Positions 54,279 through 64,000 of a stretch of DNA of 64,000 nt are shown piece after piece. Made by a program: the position numbers and the translations under genes. The stretch's first letter is position 1; every line of letters starts with the position of its first letter. The stretch covers positions 1,240,001 to 1,304,000 of the forward strand of contig JACGCN010000013.1 in the NCBI GenBank assembly GCA_014905825.1, written 5' to 3'. The DNA is from Lyophyllum atratum (Eukaryota; Basidiomycota; Agaricomycetes; Agaricales; Lyophyllaceae). Below the pieces are notes generated by a model that saw only the letters and a program-made list of their open reading frames with translations, had not been told where the DNA came from and did not search any database.

Positions 54279-56418
54279 ATGGCACAGGACAATCGGTCTT
54301 CTTCCTCAGAAACCTCCGAAAAAAATGAACTCCCTGTTAACCTAGACATAGCTGAAACCCAGCGCTCAAGCGAAGGGGAGAACGAAGTCGACGATGTACC
54401 ACCCGACGGAGGGCTGGATGCGTGGATGACGATCGCGGGCGGGTGGCTGATTTATTTCTGTGGCCTTGGGTTCGTAGCTTCTCGTTGATTCGTCGCCGTC
54501 TCCATCTAATTCACGTACTCAATTGTAGTTTCTTCAATTCTTACGGGTATGGTTTTAACACTATTTGGATTCTCCCTTCAACCTCTTAATGCCCCACCGC
54601 TTGTAAACCCCAGCGTCTTCCAAGGTATATACTTTCTTCGCCTGCCGCAAATATTCTACTCCATGGGAGCACCTTAGATTTCTACGTCCGCAAATTCATG
54701 ACCAATAAGACCCCCTCCGAAATTGCGTGCGCGATTTCTCCCTCAATTATTCCCCTGAGCGATTCCTAATCCTTGAACACATGGTATCGACAGGTGGATT
54801 GGTAGCTTTGAGGCCGCTCTCCAGTTCTTCCTCGGCATTCCCGTAGGCATGGCCTTCGACGCCGGGTACTTGTACGTCACGCCCTGTTTCTCGTCTTCGG
54901 TCATCGGTCTGACGAGGAGTAGCCGCCATCTCATGATCGGTGGCTCTTTCATCTACTGCTTCTCGCTCTTCATGGTATCCCTCGCCCAGCCCGGGCAGTA
55001 TTACCAGGTCCGTCTTCCGTCCTTCTGTCATGCCACACACCCAAAATCAGAAATATGTTCTACGTGCAGGTCTTCCTCGCGCAGGGCGTAGGCATGGGCA
55101 TCGGCCTCGCCATGACCTTCCTCCCCGTCGTTACCGTTGTCTCCCACCACTTCGCACGCAGACGCGGATTCGCTATCGGGATCATGATGTCCGGTACCTA
55201 GCTTCCATCCCTTCCCTACCTGATTGGGCTCTCCCCAGGCGACTATGACTGACCATGAACGCCATAGGCGCCTCCATTGGAGGAATCGTCTTCCCCATCA
55301 TGCTTAACAAGCTCATCTTCGGGCGACAAGGCTTTGCGCTGGGTGTGCGCGCCACGGCAGCGGTCATCACTGGTCTCATGACGATCGGGAACCTGCTGCT
55401 ACGTACGCGTCCCCCCGTTCTGCGGGCGGGCAGCCCGAAGCCGAAGCGCACTCCTATAACCGTGCTGCTGCGAGACTTGCCGTACATGACCTGTGTTGCT
55501 TCGTGAGTGCTCGCACCACTCGCCTTACGGATGAGTAAGCTGACATGCATATAGAGGTGTTTTGCTGACGCTGGGGATCCTCTATCCGAGTGCGTTGACA
55601 AATTTGGCCTTGGACATCTAGTTACGGACCCTCTGACAAGATGGCATACGCTACCAGTATTCTACCTCCAACTTTTTTCTATCAAACACGGTATCGATGC
55701 AAACCTCGCTTTCTACATGGTCAGCCCCGTCCACTCGCGTTACCCACTAGACCAAACTTCAAAAAGCTAACACTATTCTGCTGCAGATATCCTTCATCAA
55801 CGCGGGCGGCTTCTTCGGGCGGCTCATTCCCAATTACCTTGCAGACAAGATTGGAAGCTACAACGTCCTCATCCCCGCGAGTTTCGCGTGCGCTGCGCTG
55901 GTTCTCGCCATTCTCGGCGTCCACAACGCCGCGGGTGGGATCGTAGTCGCTCTTCTATACGGTGCTATGAACGGCGCGCGTCAGTATCGGTTTCGAGTCG
56001 ATCCAATGAAGTAGGTGGAAGCTAACGAGTGCGAATGCAGACATTTCGGTGACTCCAGTGCTCCTGTCTGACATCTCGACCCATGTCGGCGAAGTTGGGT
56101 AAGAATATCCTCTTTATCCCCCGAATGAGTTAGATACTGAGGATGTTCCCTAGCATACGTTTGGGGTTCTACTTTACGATGCAAGGTGCGTATTCACCTC
56201 CCCGACGCATGGTCTTATTGATGACGATGTTCCCTATTGCAGCTGTTGCCGCGCTCTTCGGGCAGCCCATCAGCGGCGCGCTTCTGACAAGTAAATTTAT
56301 CTGGTGGCGCAGCACCGTGTTCGCCGGCGTATGCCTTATTGCTGGGGCTGTCATGCTCATGTGGAGCCGGTATCTATTCTTGAAGAGGAGGGGCGGGGGA
56401 CAGCTCCAGATGATCTAA
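54279..56418 (+). CDS. MFS transporter, monocarboxylate-transporter (MCT) type
   Basis: The start 'MAQDNRSSSSETSEKNELPV' precedes the MCT signature PPDGGLDAWMTIAGGWLIYF. Further exons continue FFNSYGVFQDFYVRKF, 'WIGSFEAALQFFLGIPVGMA', 'QVFLAQGVGMGIGLAMTFLP' + VVTVVSHHFARRRGFAIGIM, 'GASIGGIVFPIMLNKLIFG', a central loop 'PKPKRTPITVLLRDLPYMTC', and 'ISFINAGGFFGRLIPNYLAD'. It ends 'WSRYLFLKRRGGGQLQMI'. About twelve membrane helices are visible. Introns (about ten) are short; one near 55979-56039 uses the donor gtcagt. It is predicted to import or export carboxylates or related organic compounds at the plasma membrane; substrate unknown. It stands alone, with no biosynthetic cluster around it. Confidence 0.88.
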
Positions 56419-57129
56419 AGATTGATTGAAAAAAGGTAGTTGTTGCGTAAGAACTTGATAATCGGCCTGGGCTCGTAGGTGGGGGGTAGGGTATTTCGCA
56501 TATGTATTATCGATTGACAGATTTGAGCCAGTAACGATGGGCGAGATACGAGCTGTGAATGGTATTGGATGTGACTTTGTCGAAGCGAAAAAAGCAAGGA
56601 ATCATGCACTCACCCTACGCAGCCAACGACCTGCGGGGACTGGAACAACGTCTGACCTTACATGACAAGATCGAACCAATATCTTTATATAAAAGGTACG
56701 GGCCAACAGCAACGAATGACGTTTGCTACGATTTTGATAGTGTACAAGTTAAGCTACAGAAGTATATGAAGAGCAGTCTCACAGTGGAGATAACGGTGGT
56801 AACAGAGTGTGGTAGAAAGAGGAGGGAAAAGACTCTTGGGATGACAGATAGGGCGTGGAGGGTACAAAAAATAGGATAAATGTCCATAATCAACTGATGT
56901 GGGTAGGTAACAGAGAGAAAGGTAAGAGAGCGATCGCGGGGGATGTGGACAGGTACAACGGGCGATAAATGTCCATGATCAACCGTTAACTGCGTAGAAT
57001 AGCGGAGAGAAAAAAGTCGGGATAAGTAAAAGAGAGGTGGCGCGCTGTACGAGGCGACGAAGCATGAGCGACCTTGTTCATAAACCATAAAGAATTTCGA
57101 CGTACTTGGCGTACTCATTCTGAGGCGGC
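56419..57129. other. Convergent intergenic region
   Basis: No gene supported. A segment containing 'ataaatgtccat(a/g)atcaac' occurs twice (about 56876 and 56965), suggesting a small local duplication. Short minus-strand frames here have no recognisable features. Confidence 0.45.
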
Positions 57130-57966
57130 TCAGAACCTGAAAAGGAACCCAGTGACACCTTCATCGTTCCAGCCAAAACGCCTGGCGTTAGCCCTCTCAA
57201 TGTTAGAGGTAGTGAAGAAGTGAGTTCCCCTCCTGGGATTGAACAGGCGGAACAAGGGCGAGCCGCCACAGCGTTGGTCGATGAAAATAAAGCCCACAAT
57301 TCCCCTGTCTTGATAACCGAGATTGCGGATGGCGTTGTTCCGCTCGTTGCGGTCGGTGGTATAGAAGAAGTCGTTGGTGCGAGAGTTGAACAAGAAAAAG
57401 AGGGCGGTGGTATTAAATCCTCTGAAATCGAAGAAAAAGCCGATGATGCGAGTGGTGGAGAAGGGGAACATTCCACGGCGGAAGAAAGGGCTTGCCTGGC
57501 CGCGGCGGGGGCATCTCCTGTTTATTCCGCCTGGCTGTCCAGGCTGTCCAGGTTGCCCAGGCTGCCCGCCTTGCCCTGGCCCGCCTTGCCCTGGCCCGCC
57601 TTGACCTGGCCCGCCTTGACCTGGACCGCCTTGACCTGGACCGCCTTGACCTGGACCGCCTTGACCTGGACCGCCTTGACCCGGACCGCCTTGACCTGGA
57701 CCTTGTGGTTCCCTGGCCTGGCGAAGCTGATGAGAGGAGACAGAGACAAAATGAACGGCAAAACATACCTCAATTTCATCGCGGCGGAGATCGAGACCCA
57801 TGTCGGACAGCTCATCCCGTCGGAAAATATCCGCTTCCATCATACCGGAATCGCGGCCCAAGAGGTCAGCGTCATTGGCGAGGTCACGGGCTTCGTGGAC
57901 GTCGCCGATGACGCTGGCGAGAGCACAACCAGCAAAGGCAGTCAAGAGGATGAGGTTAAGCTTCAT
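57130..57966 (-). CDS. Secreted DUF5648-type protein with GPGQG repeat linker
   Basis: The ATG at 57966 (MKLNLILLTAFAGCALASVI) gives a clean signal peptide; an upstream in-frame ATG at 58059 is not needed. The propeptide contains two RRDE sites (IFRRDEL, DLRRDEI) suited to Kex2 cleavage. An intron (57727-57771) interrupts 'DEIE|LRQARE'. Then comes a Gly/Pro/Gln repeat of about nine GPGQG units and three PGQ units. The C-terminal domain reads 'TTALFFLFNSRTNDFFYTTD', 'NERNNAIRNLGYQDRGIVGF', 'CGGSPLFRLFNPRRGTHFFT' and ends 'GWNDEGVTGFLFRF', which matches the fungal DUF5648 (LY/FNP..HFYTTS) repeat domain. It is likely an extracellular or wall-associated protein; the function of DUF5648 is not established. 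Confidence 0.82.
   Translation of the reverse strand: MKLNLILLTAFAGCALASVIGDVHEARDLANDADLLGRDSGMMEADIFRRDELSDMGLDLRRDEIEVCFAVHFVSVSSHQLRQAREPQGPGQGGPGQGGPGQGGPGQGGPGQGGPGQGGPGQGGPGQGGPGQGGQPGQPGQPGQPGGINRRCPRRGQASPFFRRGMFPFSTTRIIGFFFDFRGFNTTALFFLFNSRTNDFFYTTDRNERNNAIRNLGYQDRGIVGFIFIDQRCGGSPLFRLFNPRRGTHFFTTSNIERANARRFGWNDEGVTGFLFRF
57566..57704 (-). repeat. Tandem 15-bp coding minisatellite
   Basis: About nine units of the type 'ccgccttgacctgga' encode GPGQG. Variants are ordered: units at the low-coordinate end read ttgccctggcc, then ttgacctggcc, then ttgacctggac. A separate 9-bp repeat (PGQ) adjoins at about 57538-57565. Confidence 0.9.
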
Positions 57967-58823
57967 TTTGGATTCGGAGAGTGCGTGTATTGAAGAATGA
58001 GAGGTCCGCGAGCCCTTTTGTACGGCAAAAAAGGAGGTTAGGATGCATTCAGCAGGCAAGACTCGCTACGACGAAGTCTCATGTTGACGATGGGGTGCAT
58101 GGCCTTCTTGCGCCTTCCGCGAGAATCTTGGCAGAGCTTTGGGGTGTGTTTCTCTGTCAAGGTGGAGCTTTCCTCCTATATTGTGACGCACAAATGCTGA
58201 TACATCTCCTAAAGTCAGCCTTTTTGCACGCGAAAAAAGATCTGACCAAGTCATATTAAAAGGGAGTTGGATGTTCCGGAGTATCCTATAATCTGCTACG
58301 AGATTTCCCAGGGAAAAGAGGTGAAGTTTGGGTGAAGTCGCCACTAGCTCGCCTTCACGATATTGATGAATGAATCCAATTCGTCATGTCTGAATCCAAT
58401 TCGTCATGTCTGTCGAGTTAGAATACGACGAACGTGCTACTAACGATTCAGGACTTGGCACTCTTGTCAGAGAAAACACATGTCCGAAATGAAGTCGCAA
58501 GATTTTCCTGTAATAGGTTTCGGTGGGAAGAGCGGGAAGATTTCAACACCCGCCATGCGGAAGCGTCATGAAGAATTGGGTCATCATGATCACAGACGTC
58601 AGGACTCAGAGTCACAAGTCAAAACGAGTTGAGTGTCCTTTGTTGGAGATGCTGCATCATGAGCGCTGAAGCTCTGAGCGCTCATGAGCAAGCACATTGT
58701 TCTCTACGACCTGTAATGAAATCATAATGCTGGCACACATAACAATAGATAATAAATATGGACTGAACAATCTATCTTACAATAACCAAAAGCCTCCCCA
58801 CGAGGACAAACTCTGGACCGAAT
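57967..58823. other. Intergenic region with a 20-bp direct duplication
   Basis: It contains the promoter of the DUF5648 gene. The 20-base word tgaatccaattcgtcatgtc is repeated head-to-tail at 58371-58390 and 58391-58410. Near 58660-58692 an imperfect palindrome (gagcgctgaagctctgagcgc) is visible. No gene seen. Confidence 0.55.
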
Positions 58824-61800
58824 TCACATTGCATTAGGCTCCTCCGTTGGCAATATAGATTTCCGGCGATAATACATCATCAGCTCCGTGCCCTGCTTCC
58901 ACACATACTGGCGTACGACCGCCAGGCTCATATCCAAATGTAATAGGACATCGTTACACAGAATCTCATATTCATCCTCAGCTCGGGGATGTGGATTAGG
59001 ATCGTGCCCTTCGTGAATGGACCCCGGCTTCGAGCGTGGTGAGATTTTGTCAAGCTTTTCCTGGACCTACGCAAATATATCAGAAGACTGCCACGCCAGA
59101 TAATATGAGAAATGGCCTACGTGAATGATAAGTTTCCGGACTCGCAGGTACCGACTGGACGTAAGCTTTGATTGGGTACTGGTAAACGTACAGTCAGCAA
59201 CACACGAAACACGACAAAGCAAGACAACCTCACGTATTCAGAAGCTCGGGAAGCTGGTCTGCGGGATCAGGGGTCGGCCAAGGCAACAGGACGAAGCTTA
59301 TTTTCGGATGCGCTGGTATAGGTGGTAGCTTGTTCAATAGCAGGTACTCCATAAGCCACAGCGGCATGACTTCCTCAAGGACCCGAACGTCCTGTTTCAT
59401 ACTCGACGCCGTGCCACGATACACCGCCGTAAAGCTGGGCGCTGCCTCTTCAGATATAACGACGGTGGTATTGGGAGGGATCGTATACGTCGGCGCCTCA
59501 ACCGAAGGTGGTGGGGTGATCGGGCCAGAAAGTAATAACTGTGCTGGTGTCTTCACTATATCTAGTTGGATTGTACGAGAGGCATCCTAAGACTCACTGT
59601 CAGTAAAGAACGGGTATAGCAGCATAAACGACTGGACAAACCTCCGATGCAGCCAACGCTTCGGGTACAACTGCGCCTATGACAGGTGAGCTGGTCGCAT
59701 CGCTAGAAGGCCGCTTAGTCTTTCCAAAGTTTTTCAGGCGTCCCATGAGGCCGCCTGGCGTAACAGGGGTCTGGGGCTCCGTTTTCCCTGGGCCGCTCCA
59801 GCCCGAGAAGTCATCAGGTGTAGGCGGAACAGGCCCGGGCAGTGATGGCTGGCGCGTTCGGACGGTGAAATAATCGTTGTGGCCACCTGCAGTAGCTGGA
59901 CTGGACATCGTAGGAGTCTCCCCGTCGTCGACCGTGGCTGATCGATGCCTCCGTGGCATCGGCGTGGCATCGTTGCTGACAACGAACGGGGATTGGGGAA
60001 TTGAAGAGAGACTGGCGTCCTTTGCATATAGCGGTATCAATGGCGTCAATAAGGGGGATGCACGCGTAGGCGCTGCTGCTGCAGGCGGCAAGGCCGGGAT
60101 CATTTTGGGCGATTTGACAACAACGCTGCTCGAGAACATAGCGGACGCTTTGCGTGTCGGCACCGTGCTCGGCGACTTTGGTGCATCTTCGTTGTCGTGG
60201 TTTGACCCATTGGCACGTCCGAGGCTATGAACAAGGATGCCTTCAGGTGCGTTGTTGCCTTCATTTTGATCTCGCCGGATAAGCTGCTCCTCGCGTATGA
60301 ATCCCAAGAAGAGATTCCGCAGCACCCATTTACCGAGATTGACTGTCAAGGATCGCATGAGCCACAAGGGTCGTCGGAGGAATCACAAATCACCGACGTA
60401 CTCTTGGACTCGTCATTGAATCGCCGATCATTCGCATACCCAACCTCGTCCGCATAAACCTCAGCTTCGAAAGACTTCTCCGTCAGATGTATGGTCAGAA
60501 CGCCGGTCTTCGTATCCGCCGTCGACCACGTCGACACAACAGCTTCGCCCTCGATCCTTTCCCTCACGCATTCCAAAGCCTCCCTCGGACTCCTCTCTCT
60601 GTCCCCGCCACTCCCCCCAGCCCAGCTGCCAGCATTACTCAAATCTGCAACATCCCCACGACAAAAACGGCCCAAACAAATTCCACGTATGATATCCCAA
60701 ACGGCCACCTCGCCCGAAGTATCGACGGTCAGAGTATGAATCCTATCGTTGAGTATAATCGAGCGCACCAGCCCGTGCTCACCATGGATGACATCATCAG
60801 GCTCCGAGTGTAGGGGTATAGCATCGCTGGCAAGCTCTCTCTCTTCATAGTCAGCACGGGCTGTGCTAACTGGCTGGGCAGTATCTTCGGTCCGGGTGCT
60901 CCGTATCGGGCTGGTTGGCAGCTGCTTGAAGGTGGTCGCAGTGAGCGCGCGGACAGTATTTGCGCGTGGCACAGACTTGATGGACGCCGCAGAGTATAGG
61001 GTGGCGACTTCGGGGTCCCGTCCCCGGCCGGCGATGAATGCAAAAGGTTCATTGGGGGATATAAGTCGGACAAGACTCTCAAAAGGTATTCCATACAATC
61101 GAGTATCGCCGTCTCGGTCAATTTGGGCAGGCCACATCTCCGAGGACAGAGATTGCATGGATGCTGTGAGCGAAGCTTTTGGACTGTGTGCCGTGGATGG
61201 TCGGGTGCTTGCCGCAGAGGGTAATTCGCTACTATCGTTGCGCTTGAAGGGAACAGGTGATTCGCTTCTCGTATAGCGATCCCCATCCAACTCAGTCAGG
61301 AGAGCAGATGCTCTTACGGACCGCCGTTGGGGAACAGCCCATCGCTTGATGTTCGAGTGGCCGGACGCGGTCCATAGGAGGTTGTCATCCATGGCCACGA
61401 TTTTGTTTATGCCATCCGATGATGGCGTGCATGGATCTGCGTCCTGGCATAACAGTACACATTCTCCCTCTGAGATATCCGAGCAATCTTCGACATCAAC
61501 CTTGCACACAAGACCTGAACGATCTCCGGAATAAAATACTTCTAAAGATGGATGGGATGAATGCAGTGACCAAACCGATTCCGTATGGTGAGTGAAGGTA
61601 TGCAGGCAACGTTGGGAGGCTAGAGACCAGAGTTTAACGGATGCTACAAAGACAGTTGTCAGGAGTGTAGCCTTCATCCTGCGGAGGAACATACCATCAG
61701 CAGACCCGGTTAATAGCTGCAAACTCAATCAACATCGCGTGTCAAACTGAATAGGAGTTCGACATACGTATTTTGAATCTTCCGAGATCAGGATTGCACG

Positions 61801-63013
61801 AATGTTGTCTGTATGGCCAACTAGTTTGCCTGAAAATCGACGTCAGGAACGAAGACAGGACGATAGAACTGTTCCCACCTGTCCGTTTCCCGGTCCGGGG
61901 GTCCCACAGTCGAATAACGCGTTCAGGAGACCCCGACACGATCGTGGTACCAAAAGGGTCTGCCGCAAGGGCGTAGACAGATGACTTGGGTGCATTCGCA
62001 TCAGGTGGATTCAGAGAAATAAGGGCATCATGTTGCCCCGTGCGTGAAAGATCCCAGAGCTTAATGGTCCGGTCGAAGGATCCAGACGCTACCCAGTTTT
62101 GTTCGCGACTACGAGCTACGATAAGTTGAAGTATATCACGCCTTCTGAATGACGTACGGTTGGGCCAGACATCGTACATAATCGCTATGGGTACCGATGG
62201 TCGATGGGTCGGGAGAGTTGGGAAGGTGAGGGCTCCATGATTTGATGGTTCCATCCGATGAGGCGGAGACGACTGTAACATGTTAGAAAGTTGGACTTGA
62301 GCGAACGGCTTTGACATACCCGTCTGTTGGCGGTTACATAACACCATGTCATTTACCCAATCCGAGTTGACCTGCGCGCATTGGCGGAACTCACTCTGCT
62401 AAAGCGAGGGAGTGAACACGTGTATTTCTGCTGAACTGCCAATACTCACCTTCCCTGGCTTGAAAGCAGCCAAGTCCGTCTCCCATTGGTTCTCGTACGG
62501 AATAGAAAGGGTGTCGCTCTTCCGCCGCCTCCTACCACTGATAGTGACCTCTCCAAGAATATCGCCATCACTTTGCACCCTGTCGTCTCCATCCTCCGTC
62601 TCCTCGTCTATCCCATCATCTGCCCAGCCCGTCATAGTCTCCCATCTCGCGTCCGCGCGTCGGAGTATATCAGCCCGCCGTGGTCTTCGCTTCTTCATGG
62701 GTATCCCCAAGTCCCATGATATCACAAGGCCATCTCGCCCACCAGAATACAAGATACCTTCCGGTGCTCCTCGGCCAGCGAGTTGCGTTGAAGTGTCGAG
62801 TGCTAACGAGGATATGCCTAGCCGGTGGCGCGGATGCCTGGTCCACTTCGGTGTCTCTACCTCGGGGGTGCTTTCCAGGGGGATAAGAAGTGGCCCAATT
62901 GATCCCAGTCGTGAGGTTCCATGTGGAGGAAGCTGAAGGCGAGGCACAGGCTCTGCTGGAGCTGGAATCACGTACGAAACTCGCCGCCTTTGCTGGACCA
63001 TTCCCGTTGCCAA
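58824..63013 (-). CDS. WDR48/UAF1 (Bun107)-type WD40 protein with DUF3337 C terminus
   Basis: The start '[20 protein letters not shown]' precedes WD repeats such as '[18 protein letters not shown]', '[16 protein letters not shown]', '[20 protein letters not shown]', '[15 protein letters not shown]', '[16 protein letters not shown]', '[16 protein letters not shown]' and '[17 protein letters not shown]', joined across several introns. The C-terminal region contains a long disordered segment and then the DUF3337 part ('[18 protein letters not shown]', '[15 protein letters not shown]', '[20 protein letters not shown]'). It ends [18 protein letters not shown] and TGA at 58824-58826. These proteins activate deubiquitinases (UAF1 for USP1/12/46, Bun107 for Ubp9). 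Length of about 1100 residues is ordinary for basidiomycetes. Introns near the 5' end are close together and their edges are approximate. Confidence 0.87.
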
Positions 63014-64000
63014 AGCGAAGGACTAAGTATCATATGAGATGAAGCATAGAAATCAAGGAAATATGTTCAGAATCGCAGATCCGTGTAACTCGGATAGCCG
63101 GTCAGAACCTAACAAGGCCAAACTCACTCAAGGAATTTGAAGGCAGCGACTCTCGCCAAATATAAGCATGCTCTCAATAAAAAGCCCAAGGCCACTTCAG
63201 AATTCTCAGGAGATCACTACATTCAATTTCAGGCATGATATCCACCCCCGTAGAGACTCCGGACATTTCATTTCTCGAATTCAGCAAATATCCCACGATC
63301 CGACTCTCCACTGTTCCGTGTTTAATGTTGCTCGACTGAAGATTGCGGGGTGAAGCAATATAGGAAATATCCAGGAAAGGCCCACATTTTATCCGCCAAA
63401 AACCGCGGAGAATCAAGTTTTATTGGGCACCAGAAAACATCTCCTGACGACCTAACTTACACCGCTGGTTTCTAAATGATGTGGCACTGCGTTTGGGAGA
63501 GAAGATGGTATACGCTGGTAGACGCAAACATAGTACCTCGAGCCCAGATCGAAAATATCGAGGTGGTGCAAGGAATATTCAGATTTCCTGGTCGAAGTAA
63601 GACCCCCAACAAAGCAATCTGGGAAGAATGACCAAGGAGGCCCCTCTGCTGAATATACAGATCAGACAGCAATCGATAGGCAATGTGTTGGGAACAGGTT
63701 CTACATCGTACCGCAGTGCCTGGGAATTCGACTTTACCATTTCCACCATTTCCACCTTGAAACTACGTGCACCCACAAATTTCGTCTTCCAACGTCTGGC
63801 GTCTGGGGAGCCATTTACCTGCCCGACGCATACCTTCTGCTGGTTCAGCCGTTCCTCGCGACCGGGAACGCAAGGTACCCTAGTCATTTGATTTTCCGTT
63901 TTAGCTAGAGGCTGCGAAGGTATCTTTTTGAAATCACAGCCGCGCGAAGGGATTCAAGACGAGCACTGAGATGACTTCTCAGGCGAGCGCGTTCTTCATC
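63014..64000. other. Terminal region, no supported gene
   Basis: It contains the promoter of the WDR48-like gene. A plus-strand ATG at 63971 (MTSQASAFFI) runs off the end and could start a new gene, but ten codons are not enough to judge. Confidence 0.4.

Noticed and set aside
57220..57993. A long plus-strand frame with WTALTWTALTW repeats
   Set aside because: It is the antisense shadow of the GPGQG repeat and propeptide of the DUF5648 gene, whose signal peptide, intron and C-terminal domain fit the minus strand.

Overview
This window is nuclear DNA from a filamentous basidiomycete, most probably an Agaricomycete (wood-decay or polypore type). Nearly every gene is split by short introns of about 50-60 bases with GT..AG ends. 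Several protein families are ones expanded in mushroom-forming fungi: an exo-type GH28, a DUF5648-type secreted protein, F-box/LRR-like paralogues, DUF7770-like proteins and APH-like kinases. Conserved eukaryotic genes anchor the reading: histone H4, mago nashi, an MRM2/FtsJ rRNA methyltransferase, a TFIIIC subunit, a p24 cargo receptor and a WDR48-type WD40 protein. Species cannot be fixed from sequence alone.

Layout. 0-2.3 kb is repeat debris: GATC-rich minisatellite, a broken Gag-like fragment and an AT-rich tandem repeat. 2.5-8.7 kb holds a single-pass membrane protein, a GH28 exo-polygalacturonase and a BAR-domain protein. 9.7-18 kb holds a decayed gene, two F-box paralogues, a small secreted protein, a 3 x 75 bp repeat and a p24 gene head-to-head with a Rua1-like regulator. 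19-28 kb is an accessory, duplication-rich block: a DUF7770-like gene, two APH-like kinases, a third F-box copy, and a patchwork of p24 and kinase gene pieces carrying a small AT-rich insertion. 28-38 kb holds a HAM1-like lipid-binding protein, mago nashi (apparently with a 6-nt microexon), a four-pass membrane protein and a Cys/His protein. 38.0-41.1 kb holds a MITE-like element and the inverted second copy of the 19.1-21.8 kb block. 41.6-50 kb is one very large sacsin-like gene with two HSP90-type ATPase modules and a C-terminal BTB domain. 50.6-63 kb is dense with conserved genes (H4, TFIIIC subunit, MRM2, MFS transporter, DUF5648 protein, WDR48-like).

How the genes relate. No single pathway or biosynthetic cluster links them. 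The main story is structural. A segment of about 2.7 kb containing the last exon of the Rua1-like gene and a whole DUF7770-like gene was copied in inverted orientation 17 kb away. Independently, the F-box-p24 tail and the kinase 5' half were copied and fused at 25-27.6 kb. The most noteworthy single-gene features are the mago microexon, the sacsin-BTB architecture, and the repeat-driven changes in the DUF5648, DUF7770 and Rua1-like genes. Exon boundaries were read by eye, without alignment or transcript data.
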